Positions 28,351 to 37,345 of a stretch of 64,000 nt of DNA are shown here, piece by piece. The position numbers and the translations under genes are program-made. The DNA comes from Oscillatoria sp. SIO1A7 (GTDB taxonomy: Bacteria > Cyanobacteriota > Cyanobacteriia > Cyanobacteriales > Laspinemataceae). How positions within the stretch are numbered: position 1 is the stretch's first letter; each line of letters begins with the position of its first letter. The stretch spans positions 59,319 to 123,318 of the forward strand of contig JAAHFN010000006.1 in the NCBI GenBank assembly GCA_010672965.1, in the 5' to 3' direction. Under the pieces are notes generated by a model that did not search any database, was not told the DNA's origin, and saw nothing but the letters and a program-made list of their open reading frames with translations.

Positions 28351-29007
28351 ATGAAGCTGGTTATTCATGGCAAAAATATTGAAATAACCGATGCAATTCG
28401 CGAGTATGTAGAGCAAAAAATCGAAAAGGCAGTAAGTCACTTCGAGCAATTCACCTTGGAGGTGGACGTACATCTGGGCGTTGCCAAGAATCCCCGGATT
28501 GATGCTCAAACAGCGGAAGTGACTATTTTTGCCAACGGGACGGTGATCCGTGCCGAAGAAAGCCGCGACGATCTGTATGCCAGTATTGATGTAGTGGCTG
28601 ATAAGATTGCTCGCCGACTGCGCAAGTACAAAGAGAAGCGCTTTGGCAAGAAAAAGCATGCCCAAAATGACTTTGTCCAGGAAGTCCGGGAACTAGAAGA
28701 GCCGCCAATTGTGGTAACGGATTTAATCGGCGATCGCACCCCCGAACTCCCCAAAGAGGTGGTGCGCACTAAGTATTTCGCCATGCCTGCCATGACCGTG
28801 GACGAAGCTCTCGAACAGCTCCAGCTAATCGACCACGATTTTTATATGTTCCGCAATGCCGCTACTGGCGAGATTAACGTTATTTACGAGCGCAAGAGCC
28901 ACGGTGGCTATGGATTAATCCTGCCTCGGAACGGGCACGATAATGGCACAAATGGAAAAAAGGCATCCGTTGCCTCTCCTGTCAAGTCCCGCAGCGCGAA
29001 AGCTTAG
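28351..29007 (+). CDS. hpf: Ribosome hibernation promoting factor, long form (LrtA type)
   Basis: 218 residues from ATG 28351, set by AAAGAGGTAAT just upstream (the frame opens 30 bases earlier). The N-terminal YfiA/HPF domain (about 1-100) has [40 protein letters not shown] and the usual basic patch that binds the 30S decoding site. The C-terminal domain (about 140-200; [38 protein letters not shown]) mediates 70S dimerisation in long HPFs. A Lys/Ser tail follows. It stores ribosomes as 100S dimers in darkness or stationary phase. Confidence 0.92.
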   Translation: MKLVIHGKNIEITDAIREYVEQKIEKAVSHFEQFTLEVDVHLGVAKNPRIDAQTAEVTIFANGTVIRAEESRDDLYASIDVVADKIARRLRKYKEKRFGKKKHAQNDFVQEVRELEEPPIVVTDLIGDRTPELPKEVVRTKYFAMPAMTVDEALEQLQLIDHDFYMFRNAATGEINVIYERKSHGGYGLILPRNGHDNGTNGKKASVASPVKSRSAKA

Positions 29008-29173
29008 TTAGGGTGTAGGGTGTGGGTTGTGGGGTAAGAGGGGAAAGTTTTGAGGTTTTAGTTTTGAATTTTGAATTTCAAGACATGAGAGCTTGCTGTT
29101 CTTAAATTTAAAACTTAAAACTCAAAACTCAAAACTCTCTAATGCCCCATGCCCCATGCCGCCATGCCCATTA

Positions 29174-30370
29174 CTAATTGAGTTCCGATAAAAGTTTATC
29201 TACTTTTTCCAAACCCGCTGTGTTGTCCTGCTGCTGATAAAGATCGCGGGCTTTTTCTAGAGATTCTATAGCTTCTCGGGAACGCGATCGCCCGTTTAAT
29301 CCTCTGGCCAAACCATAATAGGCGTCGGCATTGTCTTCCTCTATTTCTAGAGCCTGCCTATAGGCCAAAATTGCCTGTAGGTGTTGCTGCTTTTGAAGAT
29401 AAATTTCGCCTATGGCTAGCTGGGCTTCGACAAAATCTGGCGTTAAGCTGGCGACCTTTTTATAAGCGACAAAAGCACCATCGATATCGTTTTGTTTCCA
29501 AAGCAGGCGAGCTAGGCCGATCTGAACATCGGCATTGCGCGAGTCGAGCTGGGCGGCTTGTTTGTAGGTAGCTAGGGCTCCGTCGATGTCCCCGCTAGCC
29601 TGGAGCAGTATGGCTAGATTGAGCTGAACCTCGGTATTGTTCGGGTCTATTTCGGCAGCCCGCTCAAAAGTAGCGATCGCTTCGGGAATTTTCTCTTGCT
29701 GCACTAAGGCTTTGCCCAAAACCAATTGGATGCTGCTTTGCCCTGGGGCCAGCCCCGCTGCCTGCTCCAAGGTCGAAATCGCTTCTTCAATCCGACCCCC
29801 TTCCAGGAGGGCTACACCTATATACTCGTAAGCTCGCCAGTGTTTTGGATCCCGAGAGGTAACCTGTTCGTAAATCTGCAAAGCGCCATCGTAGTCCTTT
29901 TGCTTGAGCAGTACCACCCCCAACCCCAGATAGGCATCCAGGTTATCGGGGGCTAGTTGCAGGGACTGACGATAGGCCGCTTCGGCGCGATCGTATTCTT
30001 CTAAATTAGCCAGAGCGAATCCCAAGCCGTATTGGAAATCGGCATTGTCGGGTTCGAGAGTCAGAGCCCGTTGAAAGGAATCAGCAGAGGCCGAGAAGTT
30101 CTCTTGACGGGCCTGCAAATAGCCTATTCCGGAGAAAATGCGGGCATTCTGGTCGTCTAGGCTCGCCGCTTGTTCGTAAACTTCGATGGCACCGGCAATA
30201 TTGCCAGAATCTACTAACTCCCGCCCTTGCTGTAAGAGCTTTTTGAGGTCTTCGCTGGCTGGCTGGCTATTTTCAGACTCATTTGGGTAGGCCCGCACCA
30301 CCGGCGGAGTGGTAGCGGCGATTCCTCCTAACAAAAGCAGACTTGCTAAAAATAAGGCTTGTTTTTGCAC
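29174..30370 (-). CDS. Exported TPR protein
   Basis: 398 residues. Signal peptide: QKQALFLASLLLLGG to about VVRA (residue 27). The rest is about ten tandem tetratricopeptide repeats (for example NADFQYGLGFALANLEEYD and DAYLGLGVVLLKQKDYDGAL), with no other domain. It is expected to be periplasmic or thylakoid-luminal and to hold protein partners. No partner gene is adjacent; simple repeats flank it on both sides. Confidence 0.8.
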   Translation of the reverse strand: MQKQALFLASLLLLGGIAATTPPVVRAYPNESENSQPASEDLKKLLQQGRELVDSGNIAGAIEVYEQAASLDDQNARIFSGIGYLQARQENFSASADSFQRALTLEPDNADFQYGLGFALANLEEYDRAEAAYRQSLQLAPDNLDAYLGLGVVLLKQKDYDGALQIYEQVTSRDPKHWRAYEYIGVALLEGGRIEEAISTLEQAAGLAPGQSSIQLVLGKALVQQEKIPEAIATFERAAEIDPNNTEVQLNLAILLQASGDIDGALATYKQAAQLDSRNADVQIGLARLLWKQNDIDGAFVAYKKVASLTPDFVEAQLAIGEIYLQKQQHLQAILAYRQALEIEEDNADAYYGLARGLNGRSRSREAIESLEKARDLYQQQDNTAGLEKVDKLLSELN

Positions 30371-30684
30371 GGGCTATTTTTGACCTTTTGCTAAAATTGC
30401 TAAAATTTGGCGCTCTGCCTAGTATCCTGGAAAACGCGATTAGTCTTTCGACAGTTGGCTCCGAGTGTCAGGATTTGCCTAGGGTGTGGGGTGTGGGGTG
30501 TGGGGAAACTTCATACTACACCCTACCGCCAACACCCTAGATGTAGGGGCGTAGGCGGAGCCTGCCTTTGGATGGGCATATGGCATTCGCCCAATCTGCG
30601 CCGGGATCCTAAATTGAGGGTCCGCTATGCGCCCCAGAGAGTTAAATAAAGAACTGCGTTAGGTGACCCACGGATAAGCAAGAT
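30371..30684. other. Intergenic region with simple repeats
   Basis: Contains a GGGTGTGGGGTGTGG block (about 30480-30505) opposite CACCCTA near 30520-30540, able to fold back, and GTAGGGGCGTAGGCGG. It includes the promoter of the YbjQ-like gene, not identified. Confidence 0.45.
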
Positions 30685-31011
30685 ATGATTTTAACAACGA
30701 CCGACACCATTCAAGATGCAAGCGTAGCATCTTATTTAGGGATTGTTACCGCTGAAGTGGTTTATGGTAGCAACGCCCTGCGAGATTTTTTTGCCGGGAT
30801 TCGCGATATTATCGGCGGACGCACCGGCTCCTATGAAGAGGTTTTTAAGAAAGGACAGGAAGAGGCGATCGCAGAACTGGAAAGACGAGCCAGCCGTCTC
30901 GGGGCCGACGCAGTGATGGGTATTGAAATGGATACCGGCACAATTAATGTAGATGACAAAGGAGCCTTGCTTCTCATTACGGCGATCGGTACTGCAGTTA
31001 AATTGAAATAA
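30685..31011 (+). CDS. YbjQ/UPF0145 family protein
   Basis: 108 residues; the full family fold is visible: MILTTTDTIQDASV, YLGIVTAEVVYGSNALRDFF, FAGIRDIIGGRTGSYEE and AIAELERRASRLGADAVMGI. The family (heavy-metal-binding-like, pentameric) has no agreed function. Length equals the family norm. It stands alone; a family A element follows 7 bp after its stop. Confidence 0.88.
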   Translation: MILTTTDTIQDASVASYLGIVTAEVVYGSNALRDFFAGIRDIIGGRTGSYEEVFKKGQEEAIAELERRASRLGADAVMGIEMDTGTINVDDKGALLLITAIGTAVKLK

Positions 31012-31017
31012 TCGCTA

Positions 31018-31161
31018 TAGCATTTCTCAAATTGATGTGATATGAGGTTGTCTGGGGCGAAGCAACGAGAGTAAGGGGGTTACCGTTCAGAGCTAAGAGA
31101 TTGTCGCTCTTGTTGCTGTCGCCCCTACGTTTCGCGCATTACGCTTATTTGAGAACCGCTA
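31018..31161. mobile_element. MITE-like element, family A, copy 2 (reverse orientation)
   Basis: Ends TAGCATTTCTCAAATTGATG and TTATTTGAGAACCGCTA. The interior has GGGGCGAAGC and CTGTCGCCCC. It is inverted relative to the copies at 9743 and 58206. Confidence 0.75.
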
Positions 31162-31283
31162 ATAATCAACAATAGTTAGTAAGCAATTAATACGTTATTG
31201 ATTGCTTTTACTTAAACATACATAGCATACCATAGGACAAGAAAACGTAAGTCCCGACCTTAAACCTATAATTGCAAGCCCCA

Positions 31284-32396
31284 ATGCCGACTTTTTACCC
31301 GATGGGAATTGACCGAGTTTCGACTCTGTTAGCTGGAAAAAAATCGCGATCGCAACCGATTTCTCTAGCTTTTGGTCAATCGGATTTCCCAATTCAAGAA
31401 TACGTTGACCTGAGTTTGCATACAAAGGATCTAGAAAAGGTTCTGGGTTACGGGGAAATTGGCGGACAGATGTCACTGCGGGAAAAGATTAGCAGTTTTT
31501 ATGCTTCTAACTTAAACGTGGATATCCCAGGGGCACGAATATTAATAACTGATGGGGCGACTGGTGCCTTAGTCTTGGCATTGGGGCTGCTGGTGCGCCG
31601 GGGTAGCGAAGTCATTATACCCGCTGTCGGATATACAGCTTATCCGCGAATAGTGCAAATGTTTGGTGGAATTCCCATATCGGCACCGCTGGATGCAGAG
31701 TTTAACCTTTCGCGGCACGAACTGCTGGATTTGATAACAGCCAAAACCGCTGCTATTATCCTGAACTCCCCGGGAAATCCTTATGGAAATATCGCGAGTC
31801 TGGAAGTTATAGCAGAAATTGCCTCATTCGGCATTCCAGTTATTTTCGATGAAGTTTACCAGTTAATAACCTTTGCGGGTAGTTTTGCTCCTAGCGGGAC
31901 GCAACTGCCTGGGGAACATTTCGTTGTCAATGGGTTTGCTAAATCTTTTGCCGTTCCGGGATTGCGTATCGGTTTTCTCATCGTGCCATCAAGCTTCGCT
32001 GAAGCTGCCCAGAGTTTGAAGGTTTTGTTGAATATTTGCCCGAATCTTCCGGGACAACTGTTGGCAGAACGATTGCTAGAGCGATCGCCGGTGCTGCTCC
32101 CTGCTCATCGAAACTACTTGCGCGGCAGCCGGGATTTGTTCTTGGCAGCTTGCGATCGCTACTCTCTCTCGGCGATCGGAAATTCCCAGGCTGGATTTTA
32201 TGGTATTGTCGAGCTGCCTAAAGGCACGGACTCGATGGAGGCAGCATCGATCCTAGCCCGAGACTATGCAGTTGCCACTGCTCCGGGAACGGATTTTGCC
32301 AAAACTGACCCCGGTTTTTTGCGCGTCAACTTTACTAAAAGCCCGAAGGATGTGGAGGAGGGATTGCGGCGCATAAGTGAGTTTCTTCTGTTGTGA
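31284..32396 (+). CDS. PLP-dependent aminotransferase, class I/II
   Basis: 370 residues from ATG 31284 (a TTG lies four codons upstream and ATG 31302 is also possible; no clear ribosome-binding site decides). Fold-type I features: ITDGATGALVLALG (phosphate cup), LNSPGNPYGN, VIFDEVYQLITF (cofactor aspartate and tyrosine), the Schiff-base lysine in NGFAKSFAVPGLRIGF, and the C-terminal arginine region FLRVNFTKS. Substrate cannot be read; aspartate- or alanine-type enzymes share these motifs. An inverted element lies upstream. It is followed by the minus-strand xisI. Confidence 0.85.
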   Translation: MPTFYPMGIDRVSTLLAGKKSRSQPISLAFGQSDFPIQEYVDLSLHTKDLEKVLGYGEIGGQMSLREKISSFYASNLNVDIPGARILITDGATGALVLALGLLVRRGSEVIIPAVGYTAYPRIVQMFGGIPISAPLDAEFNLSRHELLDLITAKTAAIILNSPGNPYGNIASLEVIAEIASFGIPVIFDEVYQLITFAGSFAPSGTQLPGEHFVVNGFAKSFAVPGLRIGFLIVPSSFAEAAQSLKVLLNICPNLPGQLLAERLLERSPVLLPAHRNYLRGSRDLFLAACDRYSLSAIGNSQAGFYGIVELPKGTDSMEAASILARDYAVATAPGTDFAKTDPGFLRVNFTKSPKDVEEGLRRISEFLLL

Positions 32397-32515
32397 CAAC
32401 CCAGTTATTCAGGTGTGGAGAGCTTCAGCCATTTGATTTTGTCAAGCAAAAATGAGCCTAAGCTTCCTTACTTGCAAAAAAATATATTATTTTTGGGCGA
32501 GGCCATAAAGACAAT

Positions 32516-32848
32516 TTATGCCACTGCAAATCCCGTAAATTGTCGCACATAAGGCTCTCTAAATCCCAAAACAATATTTGTTTTTGGTACGCCTAACTCG
32601 ACCAACTGGTTGGCTATGCCTTCTTCCGTAAAATCTTCTTGAATCCAGATTTTTCCATCCTTAATATCAATATGAATCGAGGAGCCATAAATCCTTTCGT
32701 CGCCACGCCAGCCAACAGATAATAACAAATAGCTATCCCTTTTGCGATCGAAAACGACTCTAACTTTATCCGCGTCACTTGGATCGTTCTCGGTGGCATG
32801 TTTCTCGATTATTTTTTCGATTATATCGCGGTAATCTATTCTTTCCAT
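32516..32848 (-). CDS. xisI: XisI-family protein
   Basis: 110 residues matching XisI: MERIDYRDIIEKIIEKHA, VFDRKRDSYLLLSVGWRG, IHIDIKDGKIWIQEDFTEEG and LVELGVPKTNIVLGFREP. XisI was named as a factor controlling excision of the fdxN element in Anabaena and normally follows xisH. Here its ATG overlaps the tail of a broken xisH (32836-32957), so only half of the pair is intact. No fdxN element is nearby; XisHI pairs are widespread as accessory genes. Confidence 0.88.
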   Translation of the reverse strand: MERIDYRDIIEKIIEKHATENDPSDADKVRVVFDRKRDSYLLLSVGWRGDERIYGSSIHIDIKDGKIWIQEDFTEEGIANQLVELGVPKTNIVLGFREPYVRQFTGFAVA

Positions 32849-32957
32849 AACGCTATCTCCTGCTTATCGGTAACAAAAACCAACAATTTCATCTGCAAGC
32901 TTTCTATTATTTCTCGAACGAAGCTATCTGCAAAAAAGGTTTGATAAACGACTTGGG
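32836..32957 (-). pseudogene. XisH remnant, C-terminal end only
   Basis: The last 38 or so codons read [20 protein letters not shown], then [18 protein letters not shown] and stop, which matches the end of XisH. Upstream the frame runs straight into a GGGCATT array and gives only NAQCPMP repeats. The overlap of the stop with the xisI ATG is the normal operon junction, so this is a real xisH end whose N-terminal 100 residues were lost. Confidence 0.75.
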
Positions 32958-33073
32958 CATTGGGCATTGGGCATTGGGCATTGGGCATTGGGCATTGGGC
33001 ATTGGGCATTGGGCATTGGGCATTGGGCATTGGGCATTGGGCATTGGGCATTGGGCATTGGGCATTGGGCATC
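32953..33073. repeat. Heptanucleotide array, unit GGGCATT, about 16 copies
   Basis: Near-perfect tandem repeat abutting the xisH remnant. It is open in one minus-strand frame as repeated NAQCPMP. The same unit occurs at 22876, 26640, 35213 and inside the CHAT gene (3230-3260). Confidence 0.9.
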
Positions 33074-33148
33074 ATAAAAAATAGCGCCCCTATTCAAAAA
33101 TAACTTGACGGACTACTAGCATTTTACCAGCAATGCTTGATAATCGCG

Positions 33149-33327
33149 AGGACTTACGCACTAACCCGATATCTGGTAGGGGTCAACGGCCGTTGACCCC
33201 TACACAAAGGCGCGCATCTCTACAAGCCGCGCGTAAGTCCTAAGATTTCAAAGCGATCGCCCTTATAGCCCCTTATACCCAGGAACCCTGAGCCCCTACC
33301 AGATAAGCGGGTTAATGCGTAAGTCCT
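33149..33327. repeat. Family B element with longer, nested arms
   Basis: AGGACTTACGCACTAACCC then ATATCTGGTAGGGGTC (from 33149) pairs with the right end GACCCC-type sequence running ACCAGATAAGCGGGTTAATG and CGTAAGTCCT (to 33327). A second GCGTAAGTCCT at 33231-33241 and a GGGGTCAACGG/CCGTTGACCCC palindrome sit inside. Non-coding. Confidence 0.65.
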
Positions 33328-33382
33328 GTATATGTAACCATAGATTCGCTAGGCCGTTAGCAAAAAAAGGGAGAATGCCAGC

Positions 33383-35212
33383 ATGAATAGAAGACAAAGA
33401 CGAAAAGCCGCTAAGGGCAAAAAACGAAATAGTCCGGGAATGGTTCCGGGAATGGTTCCGGGAATGGCTCCGGGAATGGCTCCGGGAATGTTTGCTCCCG
33501 GTTCCAAAGTTCCTCTCGATCCGCTGTCTATGGCCCTGGCTCTACACCAGAGCGGACAGCTCGCAGAGGCAGGAAAAATTTACGAACATATTCTGCAACA
33601 GGACTCGAAAAATCCCAAGGTTTTAAATAGTTTCGGCGTTCTCAAGCAACAACAGGGGGAGACAGAAGCGGCGATCGCTCTGATTTCCGAGGCAGTCAGA
33701 ATCGAACCCAATAATATCGGCTTTCTCAATAATTTAGGTAATGCCTATCGGGCGGGGTCTCGGCTCGATGAGGCGATTGACTGCTACCAAAAAGCCCTGA
33801 AGCTGGATGGCTTTTCGGCAGCTTCTTATCTAAATTTGGGGATTTCTTTTGTGGAAAAGGCTATGCCCGCCGAGGCAGGGAATGCTTTTGAAAGAGCGAT
33901 CGCCCTGGAGCCGAATTATTTCCAAGCCTATCTGGCTCTGGGAGATTTGTTGCAATTGCAGGGAAAATTAGCAGAAGCTATAGCCGCTTATCGTCAGGCT
34001 CTCTCGATTCAGCCGAAGTTTTTTGAAGCTTGGCTATCTCTGGGGATGGCGCTCTATCGCCAAGGGGATTTGACTGGATCTCAGCAAGCGTACCAAGCAG
34101 CTTTGGAAATCGATCCTTATTCTACTAAGGGGTTGTCGAATATGGCGGCAACTCTGTACGAACAAGGTCGCATCGATGCGGCGATCGCTTGCTATCGTGC
34201 GGTTATCGATTTAGAGCCTACCTCCGCTGAAGCTCATATTAATTTGGGGCTGATGCTGAATCAAAAAGATGAAGAAAAAGAGGCTATTGCTTCTTTCGAG
34301 CGGGCGATCGCGATCGAGCCGCAGTCTGTTAAAGCTTTGGCCAGTTTGGCGGAAATCGAGAGCCAGCAATATCGCTGGTCGGATGCCATTAATATCTATC
34401 GCCGCATACTCGATATCGACCCCAATTCCGCAGATGCCCATGTGAGTCTCGGCGTTGCCCTGCGGCAAACGGGAGATCTGGAAGAGGCGATCGCAGCTTT
34501 GGAGCGAGCCCGCCAAATCCAGCCGGAAAATGTCAAGGCTTACGCTCATCTCGGTCTGGCGCTTCAAGAGCGATCGGAATTATCGCCGGAAGCTGCTTCT
34601 ATTTTTAATTATCCCGAGCTAGTTGCTAAGTTTCCCTTGAGCGAAGTGGAAGGATGGGAAAGCGTTAGCGCCTATAACGCCGACTTGAAACACTATATCT
34701 ATAACCATCCGACTCTATTGCCAAACCGTTTTGGCAAACCGCTGCACAACGGTCGCCAAACTTATGAAATTTTTGAAGATTCCGCGCCAGTCATGGCCGC
34801 CCTGCGCCGGATAATTCAAGGCAAGTTAGAAGAATATTTTCAGACAAGGACGCAAAACTCAAATATTCCCTATTTCCAGAATCGCTCTTCGGCTTGGAAG
34901 TTGAGCGGCTGGGCTGTGGTGCTGGAGCCCCAAGGCTTCCAAGGAGCGCATATTCATCCCGAGAGTTTTTGCAGCGGCGTCTATTATATTTCTATTCCCG
35001 ATTCCGTCGCCGCCAGCGAAGATCGAGGCAATTTGAAATTTGTCGAGCTGTTTCCCGGGGAAGAGGACGAGCCGGCGGAAGTCGAGAAATATATAGTTAA
35101 ACCAGAAGAAGGTTTGCTGGTAGTTTTTCCTTCCTACTTTTGGCACGGCACAGTTCCCTTTGAGGGAGAGGGCGATCGTATTTGTATTTCTTTTAATACT
35201 ATTGCTGTTTAG
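33383..35212 (+). CDS. TPR protein fused to a putative 2-oxoglutarate/Fe(II) oxygenase
   Basis: 609 residues. A basic start (NRRQRRKAAKGKKRN) and five GMVPG/GMAPG pentapeptides are followed by about ten TPRs (about 45-390). The last 205 residues look like a 2OG-Fe(II) oxygenase of the Oxy_5 kind: YNADLKHYI, NGRQTYEIF, the metal-ligand region with His523 and His525 (GAHIHPESFCSGVYYIS), distal His588 in PSYFWHGTVPF, and the 2-oxoglutarate-binding Arg599 in DRICISFN. Such fusions may hydroxylate proteins recognised by the TPRs; the target is unknown. Start ATG 33383 follows AGGGAGAATG. There is no signal peptide, so it is cytoplasmic. Confidence 0.82.
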   Translation: MNRRQRRKAAKGKKRNSPGMVPGMVPGMAPGMAPGMFAPGSKVPLDPLSMALALHQSGQLAEAGKIYEHILQQDSKNPKVLNSFGVLKQQQGETEAAIALISEAVRIEPNNIGFLNNLGNAYRAGSRLDEAIDCYQKALKLDGFSAASYLNLGISFVEKAMPAEAGNAFERAIALEPNYFQAYLALGDLLQLQGKLAEAIAAYRQALSIQPKFFEAWLSLGMALYRQGDLTGSQQAYQAALEIDPYSTKGLSNMAATLYEQGRIDAAIACYRAVIDLEPTSAEAHINLGLMLNQKDEEKEAIASFERAIAIEPQSVKALASLAEIESQQYRWSDAINIYRRILDIDPNSADAHVSLGVALRQTGDLEEAIAALERARQIQPENVKAYAHLGLALQERSELSPEAASIFNYPELVAKFPLSEVEGWESVSAYNADLKHYIYNHPTLLPNRFGKPLHNGRQTYEIFEDSAPVMAALRRIIQGKLEEYFQTRTQNSNIPYFQNRSSAWKLSGWAVVLEPQGFQGAHIHPESFCSGVYYISIPDSVAASEDRGNLKFVELFPGEEDEPAEVEKYIVKPEEGLLVVFPSYFWHGTVPFEGEGDRICISFNTIAV

Positions 35213-35402
35213 GGCATTGGGCATTGGGCATTGGGCATTGGGCATCGTAGGGGCGAACGGCCGTTCGCCCCTACACCCCACACCCCACACCCCATACCCC
35301 ACACCCTAATTTCGCCCACACCCCACACCCCACACCCCACACCCTAAATTCCCCCACACCCCACACCCCACACCCCACACCCCACACCCCACACCCCACA
35401 CC
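35213..35402. repeat. Simple-repeat cluster
   Basis: GGGCATT units (35213-35243), the palindrome GGGGCGAACGGCCGTTCGCC (about 35249-35270), then a long CACCCCACACCC array (35273-35401) broken twice by CTAAATT-type spacers. Confidence 0.85.
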
Positions 35403-36204
35403 GGAAAAGCGTCGCGTAGGGAAAGAATGTAGAACTCCGTGGACGCCGTATCAAAAACCTAAGCAAAGGAGGTGTTTTCACTCAAAAAAATTCTCTCTCC
35501 AAAACCCACGCTGCGGCGGGGTAAGCCAATGACTCCGGGCAAGTAGTCTGTTGGCTTACCCCAAATAGCAGCGCTAGTTGGGAAACCCGCCCAAAAACAC
35601 CGCTGACTGGTTCAATGAGCGGCAGCGGGTGGGTTTCCTTTGAAAGAAAATTCACCCTAGTTTTCACCACTGGCCTTAATAAGAGCCAGAGGGGCTTAGG
35701 AGCCGAGGGGCCGAGGAGCCGAGGAGCAGAGGTCAGACGGGGCAACGTTCAACCCTCCGCTTACTCGCTTCCTTGCTTCCTCCGCTTCCTGCGCTCCCTG
35801 CGCCGCGATAGAGCCCTTTGCTTCCGCGATCGACGATCGCGATCGCCTGCCAGCAATCGCGATAGAGTTAGCTCCGCAAGGAATGGTTGCGGAGCGATCG
35901 CGCCAACGCGGCTATTTGCACCAGGGAAGAAACTAGGGGTAGCACCTCCTTGCTTTTTGTAGATTCTACAATGACTCGCTTTTGGATGCCCTCGTATGCG
36001 GACGGAGGGCACATGGTCCCCCGTGAAGCAAAAAGTCTCAAGGTAATAAGTAAAAATTCCTCCTGAGTCTTGAGGCAAAAGCATTTTTACTTTTGACTTA
36101 TTACCTTGAGACTTTTGAATTGCGGTAAGCCTAAAGTTTGAGCGCAAACATACTATTTTTTTGAAAAAAGGCTCGGCTTATCATATGGTTTCATGTTGCT
36201 CTTT
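35403..36204. other. 800 bp without a gene, several strong hairpins
   Basis: GGGGTAAGCCAA (about 35518) pairs with TTGGCTTACCCC (about 35551). GGAAACCCGCCC (about 35580) pairs with GGGTGGGTTTCC (about 35628), with CACCGCT/AGCGG inside. A third inverted repeat with 21 bp perfect arms starting AAAAGTCTCAAGG spans 36031-36116. A HIP1-like cluster lies at 35826-35850. Open frames here have no recognisable content. Confidence 0.5.
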
Positions 36205-36402
36205 TGGCGAAAGTATTGTCCAAAAAAACCGGTTTTCTGGCCTAAAGCTTGAGACGAAAGAAGCCGAAATAAAACCGGTTTGGCAACAATACTTTCGCCA
36301 TTTTACCTATAGGAAACGATCCAACCACCCCCCCTTTTTAAGGGGGGGCTATTGAGCGGCTTAAGAGCTGAGCTACCCTTTTTAAGGGGGGTTGGGTGGA
36401 TC
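36205..36402. repeat. Composite nested repeat, copy 3 (rearranged)
   Basis: GGCGAAAGTATTGTCC with AAACCGGTTTTC, then the inverse AAAACCGGTTTGGCAAC and AATACTTTCGCC, then the GATCCAACCACCCCCCC palindrome ending GGGGGGTTGGGTGGATC. These are the same building blocks as copies 1 and 2, but the GGCGAAAGTATTG pair lies on one side of the C-rich palindrome instead of around it. Confidence 0.65.
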
Positions 36403-36480
36403 GGGCATTTGTTGGGTTTCGGTTTTCAAAATATTCCACATCAAAGCAAAATCTAGTTGCACTTAATTTGGAGGAATATC

Positions 36481-37329
36481 GTGGCTTACGATAACGCTTG
36501 TAAATTTTTAGCAGAAGAATATCCACAAGACTTTGCCCGTCACTTCTTGACTGGTACAGCCACTAAAGTCGAAGTCCTGAAGACAGAGCTAATTGTGGAA
36601 CCGATTCGAGCGGATTCTGTAGTTTTTGTGCGATCGCACAGTTCCATAGGGCATATAGAGTTTGAGACTTTGCCCAAAAGCGATCGCACTTCTATCCCGA
36701 TGCGAATGCTGGATTACTATAAGCAGCTAAAGCTTCAGCACAATACTCAAATCGACCAGGTTGTCGTTTTTCTAAAAGAAACCAACTCCCCCCTAGCTTT
36801 TGAGAAAGAGTACCGAGACGAAAATACTTGGCACCGTTACAATGTCATCCGCCTGTGGGAGCAAAACCCAAAACCCTTTCTGGCCAGCCCAGCTCTTCTA
36901 CCGCTGGCTCCCCTGGCTCGCAGTAAGACCCCAGAAACCCTCCTGGAGCAAGTAGCTGCTGAGGTTGCTAAAATACCGAATGAGACCCAGCGGCAGAATA
37001 TTTCCGGCTGTACCCAGATTCTGGCAGGGCTGCGCCACAACAAAGATGTAATTAGTCAACTATTCCAAGGAGACATTATGCAGGAATCAGTAATTTATCA
37101 GGATATTATCCAAACTGGAATCCAAACTGGAATCCAAACTGGACGCCAACAAGAAGCGGTAGCATTTGCCAGCCGTCTGATTGGGCGACGGTTCGGGGAA
37201 ATTGCTCCAGCATTCGATAGTCAGATTCAGAAATTATCCAGGGAACAATTAGAGCTTTTGGGCGAGGCTCTGTTTGACTTTGCCACCGCTGAAGATTTAG
37301 CGGCTTGGTTGGCAGAGCGCGCCGGATAA
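36481..37329 (+). CDS. Rpn-family PD-(D/E)XK nuclease/transposase-like protein with DUF4351
   Basis: 282 residues from GTG 36481: TTTGGAGGAATATC directly upstream supports this start over the open frame to 36457, and the protein then begins VAYDNACKFLAEEYPQDFAR, as in the family. The core has KVEVLKTELIVEPIRADSV, IGHIEFETLPKSD and MLDYYKQLKLQHN, the nuclease-like region. A QTGIQTGIQTG run precedes DUF4351 (EAVAFASRLIGRRFG to the end). These proteins are recombination-promoting nuclease homologues (Rpn/PDDEXK_2) that are abundant in cyanobacteria; the role is not known. Just downstream is a palindromic array and then a decayed copy of its own 3' end. Confidence 0.82.
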   Translation: MAYDNACKFLAEEYPQDFARHFLTGTATKVEVLKTELIVEPIRADSVVFVRSHSSIGHIEFETLPKSDRTSIPMRMLDYYKQLKLQHNTQIDQVVVFLKETNSPLAFEKEYRDENTWHRYNVIRLWEQNPKPFLASPALLPLAPLARSKTPETLLEQVAAEVAKIPNETQRQNISGCTQILAGLRHNKDVISQLFQGDIMQESVIYQDIIQTGIQTGIQTGRQQEAVAFASRLIGRRFGEIAPAFDSQIQKLSREQLELLGEALFDFATAEDLAAWLAERAG

Positions 37330-37345
37330 ATTGGCCAGAAACCCC

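Noticed and set aside
32836..33075. An 80-residue NAQCPMP repeat protein
   Set aside because: It is the xisH tail plus an in-frame simple repeat, not a gene of its own.
35482..35962. Small genes in the hairpin cluster
   Set aside because: Frames cross the inverted repeats and HIP1 clusters and encode Arg-rich low-complexity sequence.
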